From: Massariosphaeria phaeospora
Taxonomy: Eukaryota; Ascomycota; Dothideomycetes; Pleosporales
NCBI GenBank assembly: GCA_011032825.1
Contig: JAADJZ010000004.1
Location: 620,001 to 684,000 of the forward strand
Direction: 5' to 3'
DNA length: 64,000 bases
The notes below the pieces were generated by a model that saw nothing but the letters and a program-made list of their open reading frames with translations, ran no database searches and was not told where the DNA came from. Of the stretch, positions 43,745-54,865 are shown in pieces (within the stretch, counting starts at the first letter, position 1; the number at the start of each line of letters is the position of its first letter). A program made the position numbers and the translations under genes.

Positions 43745-44483
43745 CAGTGCCCGTGCGCGCGATGAGCCAGTACAACCGATGAGCCACCCCAACATCAAAA
43801 CATGTATTTCGTCCCAACCTTAACGCGTCACAACTCCACCAATATGAACTCAATCGAGGCTGCGATTGAAGCAATCGAATCAGGTGAAGCTGGCGCATCT
43901 TTCTCGTATCGCGAAGTTGCAAAACAGTTTAATGTTGATCGCACAACACTGTCGCGAAGGCACAAGGGCAGAACGCAGTCCTACGCAGCTGCATTAGAAG
44001 AACAGCAATTACTTAACCTACAACAAGAAGCAGAGCTTGTACAGTACATAGAAAGATGCACAGAGCAAGGCTTGCCACCTACAAGAGAGATAGTACGAAA
44101 TTTCGCTAGCGCAGTTGCGAAACACGAGGCTTTGCATGCGTGGGTTTCGCGCTTTCTGCATCGCCACGCCGACGAGCTTACCACTAAATAGAGCGCTGGG
44201 ATTGATCGCAATCGTTACCAAGCTGACTTACATGAGAAATACGACCTATACTTTCAACTGCTGCACAGGAAAATGCATGAGTACGGCGTTGAGGCGCGCA
44301 ATACCTATAATATGGATGAAAAAGGCTTCTTTGTCGGCATTACTACACGCTCAAAACGCGTCTTTTCTAAAGCAGTTTGGCAGGCAAAATTGCGTACAGC
44401 GGCTATACAAGATGGCAATAGAGAATGGATTACGCTTTTGGCTTGTGTTTGCGCTGATGGTGAGGCGCTACCGCCCACTCTTA
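43745..44483 (+). mobile_element. pogo-like transposon A, left part only
   Basis: A TA at 43743-43744 precedes a TIR-like end CAGTGCCCGTGCGCGCGATG. It contains the direct units GATGAGCCAGTACAACC (43761) and GATGAGCCAC (43778), 17 bases apart. The transposase frame follows and is cut at 44483 by element B, which sits at a TA in A. No inverted copy of the A end is found downstream, so the right half of A is missing. Confidence 0.75.
43844..44483 (+). pseudogene. transposase of element A, truncated
   Basis: From ATG 43844 the frame reads an N-terminal helix-turn-helix (SFSYREVAKQFNVDRTTLSR), a second DNA-binding region (LPPTREIVRNFASAVAKHEA), and the start of a DDE_1 core (YNMDEKGFFVGITTRSKRVF ... 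ITLLACVCADGEALPP). One in-frame TAG stands at 44188-44190, where relatives have Trp, and the frame is then lost at the B insertion. It is clearly homologous to the transposases of B and C but not a copy of either. Confidence 0.85.
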
Positions 44484-46606
44484 CCATGCAGGTCGGGCTT
44501 GTGCCCCACTCGGGCTCGTGCCCCACCCTCACCAAAACAACACACCCATCTTATCTTCTTCAGCACATGATAACTCAACAACTATGGCACCGATTGATAA
44601 GGCGATTGCAGATTTGAAATCGCACGAACAAGACAAAGATTTCAGTATCTAGGGTATCGCGAAAAAACATGGTGTCGAGTACTCAACGCTGCGGCGGAGG
44701 TGGACGGGCCAGACAGGCTCTTAGGCAGCCGGGTACGCCTCGCAACAAATACTTAGCTCACAACAAAAGGAGGGACTCGTACAGTATATTGGAGGGCTAA
44801 CGGCTCGTAAGCTACCTCCTACAAGGGCGATAATACGAAATTTTGCGTCGAATATATCAAAACAACACGTTGGCAATAGCTAGGTTACGCGCTTTATCAA
44901 CTGCAACCGCGACTATTTTATCTCTAAATAAAGCGCTGGCATGGACGTTATACGCTACTAGGCTAACTTACGACGCAAGTACGAGTTGTACTTTGACCTT
45001 TTACATTACAAGATTGTTTAGTATAAAGTAAAGCCTTGTAATACCTACAATATAGATAAAAAAGGTTTTATAATTGGTGTCATAGGACGCTCAAAACAGG
45101 TGTTCAGTCAGCTTTAATAGGAGCAAAAGAAGGTCTAAGCGGCGCTTTAAGATAGCTCTCGAAAGTAGGTAACAGTCGTGGCAACTATTAGAGCAGATAA
45201 AAGTGTTTTGTTGCTAGCTCTTATATACTCGTTAGCTAACTGCACACTCTAAGCTTCATAGGTAGCTTAAATTGAAGCAGAAAAGCACGGCGTGTTTGTA
45301 AGCTCCTTACTAACAGAATAGACGAATAATAACATTAGATTAGCCTAGTTAAAGCAGGTTTTTAACTGTAAAACGAAGCAGAAAGCACGTCTTGGCCGAG
45401 ATTAGCGTCTTTTTATACTCGACGGCCACGGCAGCTACTTCTTAATAGACTTTATCGAATACTGCGAGGCTTACAGAATACTGCTGGCTATGTTTCTCTC
45501 TTACTTAACCTATACGCTTCAGCCTTTTGACGTAGTTTGCTTTAAACCTCTTAGCAGCAACTACTCTGCTAAGCTTACTAATTACTTTTTTAAAACGCAA
45601 AGGTTGCTAGCTGTCTAGAAAGGAAACTTCTTCTTGCTGTTCTAGAGTGCCTAGAAGTCTACGTTTACAACAAAACTAGTCCTTAAGGCGTTTAAAGCTA
45701 CTAGTATTGCCTCTATAAAGGCTAACGTTGTACTCGAGCGTTTCCGCAAACAGGACAATAATAAGAGTAAAGCACGGCCTTTAGCTTTCTTTTTTAAAGA
45801 CTAAAGGTAGATAGATCGTTTTATACGTGCTGCAGTGAAGGATACCTTAGCAGAGACCTCGCAGAAGCTCTCCCAAACGCTACACCAACTTTAGGTTCAA
45901 AACGAGGTACTACACTATGAGAACAGCGGCTTGAAAGATGCTCTTACTGCCAAGAAGCAGCGCAAGAACGCTAGCAAACCTCTTGATTTGCAGCGTGAAG
46001 AGAAGTACTACGGTGGTGCTACTTTTTAGTTGCTCTCTAAGTTCGAGCGAGCACGTAAGCGTGAAGCAGAAAAGCAACACTAAAAAAAGCAAAAGAAGCT
46101 AGCAAAGTTAAACAGAAAGGAGCTTTAAGCTGCTGCCAAGCTCTTTAAGGAGCAAAAGAAAGAGGAGCGTTGTGTTGCGAGAGAGAGAGCCAAGGAGGTG
46201 CGAGATCGGATGAAGGCAGAACAGGTAGCTGCTTAGGAGGCTAGAAAAGCTACTTAAAACACTAGGCAGGCTTTTATAATTTCTTATAGAAGCAAGCGTA
46301 AAGCTTTAGAAGCACCTCTAGCAAAGTGCAAGCTAAAACGAGCCAAGGGCGGTGCTGCAGCTCGTCCGTCGTCCCTAGAAGCTGCACCAGCACCTCCACC
46401 CAAAGTCAGCTCTCGGGGCCGCGCGATCACTCTCTCGCGAAAACTTAGATAGTAAAACTTATTCGTACGCTTCTACAGAGTAATAAAAACAATAAATCTT
46501 GCGATAATAGCTTGTACTGCTGTTGCAATAACCGCATCTTTGTAGTAGTAAGCATGTTGTTTGGTGGGGCACGAGCCCGAGTGGGGCACAAGCCCGACCT
46601 GCATGG
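44484..46606 (+). mobile_element. pogo-like transposon B, complete but heavily mutated
   Basis: 2,123 bp bounded by 44-bp TIRs (44484-44527 and 46563-46606) that begin CCATGCAGGTCGGGCTTGTG. TA stands at 44482-44483 and 46607-46608. Each TIR holds TCGGGCTYGTGCCCCAC twice in tandem (44493 and 44510 on the left), period 17. It interrupts element A and touches element C. Confidence 0.92.
44584..46452 (+). pseudogene. transposase of element B, more than 25 in-frame stops
   Basis: From ATG 44584 to TAG 46450-46452 the same frame can be followed without any frameshift. It is broken by more than 25 TAG/TAA codons, mostly TAG. Recognisable parts in order: FSI-stop-GIAKKHGVEYSTLRRRW (helix-turn-helix), YNIDKKGFIIGVIGRSKQVF (first catalytic Asp), LFILDGHGSYFLIDFIEYC (second), YTLQPFDVVCFKPL (third), then a charged coiled-coil tail. 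The stops fit CAG to TAG and TGG to TAG, that is C to T at CpA on either strand, as RIP makes. It is therefore dead. Confidence 0.88.
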
Positions 46607-46608
46607 TA

Positions 46609-48718
46609 CCGTGTCCGTGCACCCAATGCACGGATTCAGCCAATGCACGCCGAACACCAAACACGTCAAAACCCCCTAATCTTCAACACGCGACAACTCC
46701 ACCACTATGGACCCTATTCAGGCTGCAATTGATGAAATCGAATCGCGAGAGCCAGGAGAAGATTTCTCATATACAGAAATTGCTACTAGACGTGGTGTCG
46801 ATCGCAGTACACTATCGCGAAGACACCGAGGTGTTACAGCGTCGCGTGCAGCTACTGCAAACAATCAACAAAAGCTCAACCCACAGCAAGAGCAGGAGCT
46901 TGTGCGATATATCAAACGACTTACAGAGAGACATATACCTCCTACAAGAGAGATGATACAAAATTTTGCATCAACAATAGCTAAGGAGCTAGTCAGCGAG
47001 AGCTAGGTTACCCGCTTTATCAACCGACACAGCATTCATCTCATATCACAATGGACAGTTGGCATGGACAGCAATCGCCACAAAGCTGATTCAGAGGATA
47101 AATATCGCCTCTACTTTCATCTTCTACACAGCAAGATTGAGCAATATCAGATAGATCCTCGTCATACCTACAATATGGACGAGAAAGGCTTCCTAATCAG
47201 CATTATTGGTAGATCAAAGAGGATATTTAGTAGACGAATGTGGGAGAAGAAGAAGGTTAGGGCATCAATCTAGGATGGAAATCGTGCATGGATTACGCTC
47301 CTAGCATGTATATGCGCTGATGGATCTGCTCTGCCTCCAAGCCTTATCTATGAGGCTGCCAACAAGGGCATTCAATCAAGCTGGGTAGACGATATCCAGG
47401 CAGGAGAACACCTAGTATTTATCACCTCATCACCTTCTGGCTGGACGAACAACGATATTGGACTTGCCTGGCTTGAGCAGGTGTTTGATCGCTGTACAAG
47501 AGAGAAGACCCGACGATCCTATCGACTCCTAATCCTGGATGGCCACAGATCCCATATCACTATGGATTTTATCGACTACTGTGATTAGAACAAGATTCTC
47601 CTTGCTATTCTACCTCCTTATTCAACTCATACGCTTCAGCCACTCGATGTAGCGATGTTCAAGCCTCTATCAACCGCCTACTCAGTAGAACTATCAAACT
47701 ACCTTCAAACAAGCCAAGGTCTCTTTTCTATCACTAAAGGCGACTTCTTCCCACTATTCTAGAAGGCGTGGGAGACCTCCTTTAAGGAATCAACAATCTT
47801 TAGCTCTTTTAGAGCAACAGGCATATCACCTCCTAATCCTGATCCTATCCTTGATAGATTCACCAAAACTCAAGAATCAAGAGAAAACTCCATATCATCA
47901 CTTAGCGATCATGATTGGAGAAAGATAGATAGGCTTGTACGCTCTGTAGTAAGCGATCAGAGCAGTAAAGATACACAGAAGCTTCGTCAATCGCTCCACC
48001 ACCTATCTGTCCAAAATGACCTAATCAACTATGAGATGGATGGGCTTAAGCAGGCTCTATCTATTAAGAAGAAGCGTAAGAAGAAGAGCAAAGCTCTAGA
48101 CTTTCAACAGCGCCAGGAGTATCATGGTGGGGCTATCTTCTGGTCACTAAGGAAAGTAAGGGAGGCACGTGTTCGTCAGTCAATCAAGGAGCAGGAAAAT
48201 TAGGAACAGCAACTTCAAAAAGCAGAGACAGCAGAGCTAAGGAAGGCAGCTAAGCTGTACAAGGAGAAAATTGCAGAGGAGAAGCGTGTGGCGCGGGAGG
48301 CAGCTAAGGTAGCGAAAGAGAAGGAGATGGCAGAAAAGGCAGCAGAGCGCGCTCGCTAGAAGGAAGCTCGCGACGCTACAAAAGCTCTACAATCTTTACA
48401 AAAGGGTAAAAGAAAAGCTCCGCAGCTATCTCTACAGAGCAAAAAGCGTTACAAACGCAGCGTTGATACTAGAGATGCTGCGGAGGCCTTAGAGGGCGTA
48501 TCTGCTGCCCCAGCTATCCTAACGCGTAGCGGCCGCAACGTCAAGCTTCTAGATAAATATAAGTAGCACAAGTTGATCGCAAGTATCAATATAGTACTCT
48601 ACTAGAATATCTCGTGATAATATTAATTGTAGGTGGCTCTACAGCCTTATTTCTAATAGAGCGTTTATAGTGTTCGGCGTGCATTGGCTGAATCCGTGCA
48701 TTGGGTGCACGGACACGG
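46609..48718 (+). mobile_element. pogo-like transposon C, complete ends
   Basis: 2,110 bp with 49-bp TIRs (46609-46657 and 48670-48718) that begin CCGTGTCCGTGCACCCAATG. TA duplications lie at 46607-46608, shared with element B, and 48719-48720. Inside each TIR CCAATGCACG occurs twice, 17 bases apart (46623 and 46640 on the left). Confidence 0.93.
46707..48566 (+). pseudogene. transposase of element C, six in-frame TAG codons
   Basis: A frame of 619 codons starts at ATG 46707 and is unshifted to its own TAG at 48564-48566. It shows helix-turn-helix FSYTEIATRRGVDRSTLSRR, a second DNA-binding region, catalytic blocks YNMDEKGFLISIIGRSKR, LLILDGHRSHITMDFIDYC and HTLQPLDVAMFKPL, and a long charged tail. 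Six internal stops, all TAG, follow ES (47004), SI (47271), YCD (about 47586), LF (about 47760), EN (about 48200) and AR (about 48357). It is less decayed than B and so probably inserted or was mutated later. Confidence 0.9.
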
Positions 48719-48885
48719 TATGCTGGAAACGATCGCGATATCAAATTTCGAAGCTATCTTAATTCGAAACTTGCGGAACAATTAAGGACTGTTGTAGCAT
48801 GTCTAGAATAGTGAAGATGTGACTAGGAGCTTTCGAAACCCCGTAGCTATAAATACCCAAGGTTGGCCTGGGGCTGGGCGGCGAT

Positions 48886-49538
48886 TTAAAGCGTTGTCCT
48901 CCGGTCCTGCCAGCTGAATGTATCCAACCAAGTGAAATTTGTGCTTTTCGCCAAAGCTCTGGAAGGAAAGTCCAAACTATCCAACCATCGCCGCACGTTC
49001 CCATTTGTCCTCTTATGAGAGTCCCATTTCGACATCGCAAAGAACCCCATGTAAGCAAACTCCTCTTTGGTGAAGAGCCCGCCGCTGAATACCTCCAAGC
49101 CGATCATTTTCGAGCACATCACGCAGCGAGGAAGTTGGCCGCCGATGTCTACATAAAGGGAAGCGCGATAGATTTTCCTCAAGCAATTGGCGCAGTAGAC
49201 GTGGGTAGGTTTGCAGGCAAGTCTGTACGTGTCCTTGTGGTCGAGCAAAAGGAAATTTCGGCATACGCAGCATGATATTGGCTGCGTCTTGTTCTCTGCC
49301 ACTGCGTCAGCGGGTATCTGTAATAAGTTGGGATTGACACCTACTGGGGTCGTTTGCGGGATCCGCGAGCTCGGATGGAAGTGGGTGCCCGGTGGACGTC
49401 GAGGGCAATGGCGGTGACATCGGGACTGGCTGGATTCGGTGTTAAGAATGCGTTCGTTGTACAACGAATGTGTGGTGCGTAAGACTGATAAGGCTGTGTG
49501 GTGTCGAACGTCGAGAAATAGCTTGCAGTAGAGGTCAT
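48886..49538 (-). pseudogene. RING-only broken copy of an RBR-type ubiquitin ligase
   Basis: ATG 49538 opens a frame (MTSTASYFSTFDTTQPYQSY) that ends at about 49341. The homologous continuation, SRIPQTTPVGVNPNLLQIPA then ISCCVCRNFLLLDHKD, is one frame off and runs to 48886. No usable intron joins them. The second part holds an RBR-type RING1: CCVC, LACKPTHVYCANCLRKIY and LPRCVMCSKMI, close in form to the gene at 50055-51340 (CTAC, LQCKPVPHVYCRPCLMHL, PPRCC). IBR and RING2 domains are absent. It is probably a truncated, decayed duplicate of the neighbour. Confidence 0.65.
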
Positions 49539-50054
49539 GTTTCTTCCCTGGCAGGTGGGTCAGTGAACGGAAGGGGTAAGAGAAGGGGAGATTTACTCAC
49601 ATGCAAGAGCGTTCATGAGTTGCGGGGAACAGGAGGAAATACCGATTGGGATAGTCGTGCTCGATGCACTCACTTCTTTCTAATCAGACGGGGCGGGTTT
49701 AATAGCAAACTTAGCATTGCGTATCCTTCTAGAGTATCCTACACCCTCAGAGCTACTTAGTACGGTTTTGGGCGACCAGGCTAATAGAAGAGGACTAGAA
49801 GCCTGAAGTGACAAACAGCGATGTTCATGGCGATGTTTGTGAACTGTTTCCGTATATGGTTCCCGGTGTATTTTGTATACCCTGTGCAAGCGTACGTGCA
49901 GCATGAGTTAAAGTAACATGGTGCCATTGCGCATCCTCTACATAATAGAACCTACATCCTCTCACATTCCCAATGCCTTATACAGTCTGTGGATCACGAA
50001 ATTCGGTGCATAGTAGCCTCGACTCAAGCAGGTTTCACAAAGTGACGACTTTTC
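49539..50054. other. intergenic, no supported gene
   Basis: No coding signal beyond short shadows. Confidence 0.4.
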
Positions 50055-51340
50055 TTAGAGCGGACGAGGCCCTCCAAGTCCAGCAAACATGTCAGCGGCT
50101 CGAACTCGACCCCTCTGTACAGGCCCAGGTGTGATGGCACGAGGACGAGTAATGTAATTCTCGTCCGCAGTAGGACATAGGCACTGTTTCCACTTAACTC
50201 CGCAAAGGTAACAGAATTGGTGACGGCATCGGCAGCTATTTGTTGTTAGCGAGATCTTCGATGGTAAAAAGGATGAAAAGATGGAAATAAGTGGACTCAC
50301 GTCATATGGAAACACCCAGATGACAACTCGACCATGTTCTTGCAGTTGCCACATTGTTGCCATTTGCTACGGCTGGCCGCGTCCATGAGAAGCTGAACAT
50401 GTGGGTCCGAAGGGCAGAGACCTTGATGGGCCTGGTTCTTGCAAACAGCGCATGTCTTTCCCCTGCAGAAGACACACATTCCGGTACCGTTCCTGATATC
50501 TCTGGCACGTATGAATTTTCCGCATTTTGCATGCGCACAGTGCGTCGGATTCGGGGTTGCGAATTCCTCTACCTTTAGATCAAAATCCTTCACTAACTCT
50601 TTAGATAGCAAGGTACGGCATGTGTCGAGAGGAATTGGCTCGCAGCACCTCGGCGGGAACAGTGAATCGACGGTAAGAGCACTCTTGAACAAGTGCATGA
50701 GACAAGGGCGACAGTAGACGTGAGGCACCGGTTTGCATTGCAATTGGATCGTTGCCTTAGACTGGACAATCTCTAAACAGGCAGTGCACTTGTGGAGAGC
50801 TCCAGAGCCGAGGATCCCAGTCGCTTCTGGGCCTTTCGTCGCATCCGTATCCGCCATGTCCACGGTGACATCGTCGTTGAACTCGAGGGCACTGCCTTCA
50901 AAATTGAATGATGCCGCATATAACTTCTTCGCCATCTCCCACTGCTCATCCGTAGCTGAATTCTCATTGTCGCTCTGTTCAGTCATGTCGTAGTCGTCGC
51001 TCTCGCCGACGGAGGCCTCGTCGTTGACGTCATCCTGCGGGTCTCGCAAGGTCAAAGCGATTCGATGGTCGGTGACGGCCCGCCTTTCTTCCTCCAATAG
51101 CTGCGCAAACGCAAGTCGATTCTGGTGTTCATTCCCGAGAATTTTGAGTGTGAGGACCTGACCCTCCAAGACCTGCAACTGACGTTCCATGTCCAATTTC
51201 ATGACCTGGAAGCTGGAAACCTGATCGGCCCCGAAGATATTTCCACTACCATTTGTAGAGCTGAGGAGTTCATGAATATCGGCAAGCTGAAGCTCAACGG
51301 CGAGCTTGGCGGTTTTGGGATCCATAGATTTGATATCCAT
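50055..51340 (-). CDS. RBR-type (RING1-IBR-RING2) E3 ubiquitin ligase
   Basis: Exons 50301-51340 and 50055-50235 flank a 65-base intron (GTGAGT...ATAG) and encode 406 aa. ATG 51340 is the first in frame. Residues 1-100 are helical, with the QLQLADIHELL motif seen in many fungal RBR proteins of this kind. RING1 spans about 185-232 (CTAC...HVYCRPC...PPRCC). The IBR spans about 268-310 (CAHAKCGKF, MCVFCRGKTCAVC, HQGLC). RING2 starts near 330 (CGNC) and crosses the intron at GCFHMTCRCRHQFCYLC. Cys343 in GCFHM is in the place of the catalytic cysteine of HHARI-type ligases. RBR enzymes pass ubiquitin through that cysteine to the target. Decayed relatives lie on both sides. Confidence 0.9.
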
Positions 51341-52019
51341 TTTGATGGCTTTCAAGGAACAAATCAAACTAGTTCAGACGCGGGGGACTCTCGAGGTACT
51401 GTGATAACTTAAAAGAGGGTTCAAAAAGCGGTGAGGAAAGGTGGAGCATGCGGACAGCTGCAGCTTTCCGACATGCAGAAACTGTTTGCTAATTGCGCAG
51501 TCGAAGCGGTGTTTTATCTTATGAATGCCCGAAAAGATGTTCGTCGAATCGAAAGTACTAGACCGAATATTTAATTTGTTAGAGGTTTTTCCGGTGGTTG
51601 GTTACATGCTGGCGGCTTTGTTTTCTGATGTCAGCATTGCATACTCGACTTTATCAGAAGGTTGTCCCGTTTGGTTTCGGCACATTTGTTGCTGCTGCAT
51701 TTCAGGGACATTTGTGTTATTGCGTCAGTGACAAAGATCTGGCCAGGGTTTACCTCCACTCATGCGTCTCCGTGTCACTTGAGTCCAGAATCATCGTCTC
51801 ATCACCGAAACCCACATCTTAATCGGAGTCAAATCTTCTTGCGGGAAGGTTTGATCCAAGGCATTTCATCGTTCTATCGCGACGTCGGGCTCAGTCATCA
51901 GTCCTCGTTGATTTGCAAACGGCAGTATGGACCGTTGTCTTCCTCTCGAGGATAGAGTTAGGCAAGGGACGTTGATGACAAGTCAATTGTGGCACATCCC
52001 CTCTTCTGTACCACCCGAA
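51341..52019. other. intergenic with decayed sequence
   Basis: No open gene. It may contain further decayed parts of the RBR relic that begins near 52180 on the minus strand. Confidence 0.35.
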
Positions 52020-52180
52020 CGACTAATGAGAAGTGACAGCTGCAGTTTTGAGACGACGTGTTGTACAATGTTCCACCAAAGAGATATTGGTGTCGCCTTT
52101 GGGCATGGTCTGGTCGTATAGTCCGCCGAGAAGCTCATTTATGTCGGCGAGCTGAAGCTGTACAGTGATTTCGGGCACGC
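52020..52180 (-). pseudogene. 5' relic of an RBR ligase gene
   Basis: On the minus strand from about 52174 the sequence reads PEITVQLQLADINELLGGLY, matching KLAVELQLADIHELLSSTNG at residues 13-31 of the intact gene. It continues as NISLWWNIVQHVVSKLQ before the match is lost. The DNA also aligns directly around GCTCATTTATGTCGGCGAGC on the plus strand. There is no start codon and no RING part. Confidence 0.6.
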
Positions 52181-52450
52181 ATGTCGTCCGGCGTTCTACC
52201 GCTTGTTAGCAAACAAAAAACTGAGCCACTCCTTTAGCTCACATTTCATATCCTTGCACACGCCAGTGCGCTCCAACTCGGTTCCAAGATACTCCAACAC
52301 GCAAGTTTATCAGCAAAATTCACATCAGAATACTGACAAGCCTGTTGACGAGGAGGACGGACAGCTAAATTAATTACATATATAAGATATAATGCCGCTG
52401 TTCCTCTCCTCTCGGGTATACTTCTCTCCGAACTCAGAACCCTAAAGCAT

Positions 52451-54865
52451 CTACAGACCCGAATCGATCTGGTTCGGTGGATTCGAGGTCGAGTAAGCGT
52501 CCCAAAGCGGGCACAGCGCAAATACATCCTCGTCGAAATCCTGCGCCATGATATCCTCCGGTCGCTCGAGAACGTTCAGGAAGAGACCTCCGGAAACGTG
52601 CCATGCAAGATGGCAATGAAGTGGCCAGACACCGGGGTTATCCTGTTCGAATTGTAGGACCATGTATGATGGCTCGACGCCTGCCGTAGTGTTGCGCCCG
52701 TTCTCAAGAATATGCACGTCGCGACGGATGGTGTTCTCCGGATTCGTGACTGTGCCGTCCCATTCACCGAAGCCTTCGGCTAGCACGTGGAAGTCGTGGC
52801 CCTGATCATACGATTAGTTTCCGGGTGTGATAAATCTCCGCGGTGACGAGACTTACGTGGAGATGCATGGGGTGGCCACCAATAAGACCATGATTGACAA
52901 GATGAAGGCGCACGGTCTTATTCGTACCAAAGTTGAAGACGTTCCTGTGCTGCCGTTAGCATTCGCGCTCCAAGGAGTACCTTTGACAAACATACCATTC
53001 AGGCTTGAAGTCCAAGTCACCGCTCTTAGCTTGAAGCAGAACTGGTTGGTTGTAGTCACCTCGGTAGGAGCTGTTGTTCACAAACCAGACAAAATGGGTG
53101 CCGTTGCTCCTGAAGTCAAAGTCAAGCTTCTCGGTAGTAGAAGGCTCTTCGAGTGGAATCTTGCAGATGGGCGCAGTGATGCTGAGATCATCGTTTTTGC
53201 AAGCAGCGAGCTGCTCAGCTGTGACGTCGGAAGTAGTATCGGGTACTGATTCGCTATCGGTATCTTCGTAGTAGACCGCAGCGACTGCCGCGGGAGAGAC
53301 CCCATCGTTAAGGGTGCAGTGTTCCGTGCCCAGCTGCGACCGCATCCAGTAAGCATCTCCGCGTTGTCCTACTGCTTCGACCACCACATCAGTGCGCTGT
53401 CCAATTCCAAGAGTTACAACGTTCGTTGTGTATGGCTCAATAGGAACGAAATCATTAGCGATAACAGTCAACTTATGACCGTCAATGCTGAACTTCTGAA
53501 CACCTTCGGCCCCCGGATTGATCAAACGAAGCAGATGCTTCCTGCCCGATTCGAACCTGAACTTGGAGATCCCAGCATTGGATTCGCAGGGTAGGGTGGT
53601 GTTTGCACACGGGTAGTTCATCTTGCCGTTAACCAAGACATTGTTGGATGGTGGAAATTGGCGATGCATGGTGCGATTCACCAGAGAGAAGTAATCGGCG
53701 TGATACCAGTCTTCAAGCTGCACAGGGCCAAGATCGATATCATACTCTACATGCCTAGGTCCGTAGATCACCATCGGACCATGGGCACCACCCGAGTACT
53801 GAGCACTATAATGACCTGAGAAGCGTTAGTTTAATGGGTGAAAATTTAGACAAGATATCTTACTGTGATACCAAGAGGTACCATAGCGATCAGCACGAAA
53901 AAGCATTTCGAATTTGCCACCGTTTGGAGTAATAGGGCACTGATCGACCGCTGGAACACCGTCATACCATGAAGTTTCCTTCTGTAACAGACCATGAGCG
54001 TGAATTGTAGTCCCCTCATCCGTTAGGTCGTTCGTGATCTTAAACAGGATCCAATCGCCCCTGTCATACCCGTTAGCAAAGAGATGGTCCGGAAGAGAAG
54101 AGAAAATTACCAGTTTGCCTCAATAAGTGGACCCGGGAATTGACCGTTGAATGTCAACCCATTCCTAATGACGCCATCTGGCGCAATAGTCTGGTAGGCG
54201 ACGCGGAGGTCATAGGTGCGTGTTACACCCGTGTCCGGCATTTGTGGGCAGTCCGGTGCAGGCGTACTTAAGCCGGTGCTTGTACCGCTGCTGATGCTTG
54301 TTCTATTGTAGTAGGTTGACGCGGTAGTCCCGGTAGCATTCGATGACTTGGACAAAGGAGCAGATGCGGTTGGATATGGTGCAATCCTGGTGGACGTGGT
54401 GCCCGGTGGTGGGTATGATGGTCCGCCCGGTAGCCCATTAATGGGTAGACGAGGACAATCGATCTCACCCCATTGGGAACCACCGTTCTGTTTACCCTCT
54501 GGCAAAGCGGACACTAGTTTGTCGTCGTCTTTAGGAATCCATGCAGGAGCATCGTACTTGTCCTTTGCAGAACCCCCGTACTCGTAAGGCGGGGATGGCT
54601 GGGGAGGAGCATATTTCTGTCCTGGAGTCGGCGAGCCAGGCCATTCGAACGGAAGGGGGATGTCGTTGTACGGATTGTGATATGAGCCGCCGTGTGTATG
54701 AGCATCAAGAACTGGAAAGAGGGTAGAAAACCCTTCGTATTCATAAACCGTTACTGTAGCCACTTCGCACACGGATTGTGTAGCCGTGGGCAAGTGGGAC
54801 GGTGCCTGATATATAGATGATAGCGATACCGTTCCGGCAAGATATGAAGCGTAGGTTACCATCAT
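52451..54865 (-). CDS. laccase-type multicopper oxidase with long N-terminal extension
   Basis: Five exons on the minus strand: 54111-54865, 53864-54060, 52996-53815, 52857-52944 and 52451-52801. Introns are of 48-55 bases and the product is 736 aa. A hydrophobic start (MVTYASYLAGTVSLSS) may be a signal peptide. About 190 residues rich in Pro, Ser, Thr and Gly follow before the first cupredoxin domain (TRTYDLRVAYQTIAPDGVIR). Copper ligands are TIHAHGLLQ (about 270), WYHSHYSAQYSGG (about 316), HPMHLHGHDFH (about 615, across an intron) and HCHLAWHVSGGL (about 682). The protein ends DSGL, the known C-terminal tail of ascomycete laccases. Family role: oxidation of phenols, often in melanin or pigment formation, with O2 reduced to water. 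Typical ascomycete laccases are near 560-620 residues, so the extension is unusual. Confidence 0.92.

Noticed and set aside
43844..48566. TAG as a sense codon in the transposases (reassigned or readthrough)
   Set aside because: Intact genes in the window use TAG as their normal stop (for example GH28-like and AP-3 mu). Stops at CAG/TGG positions in repeats are explained by RIP.
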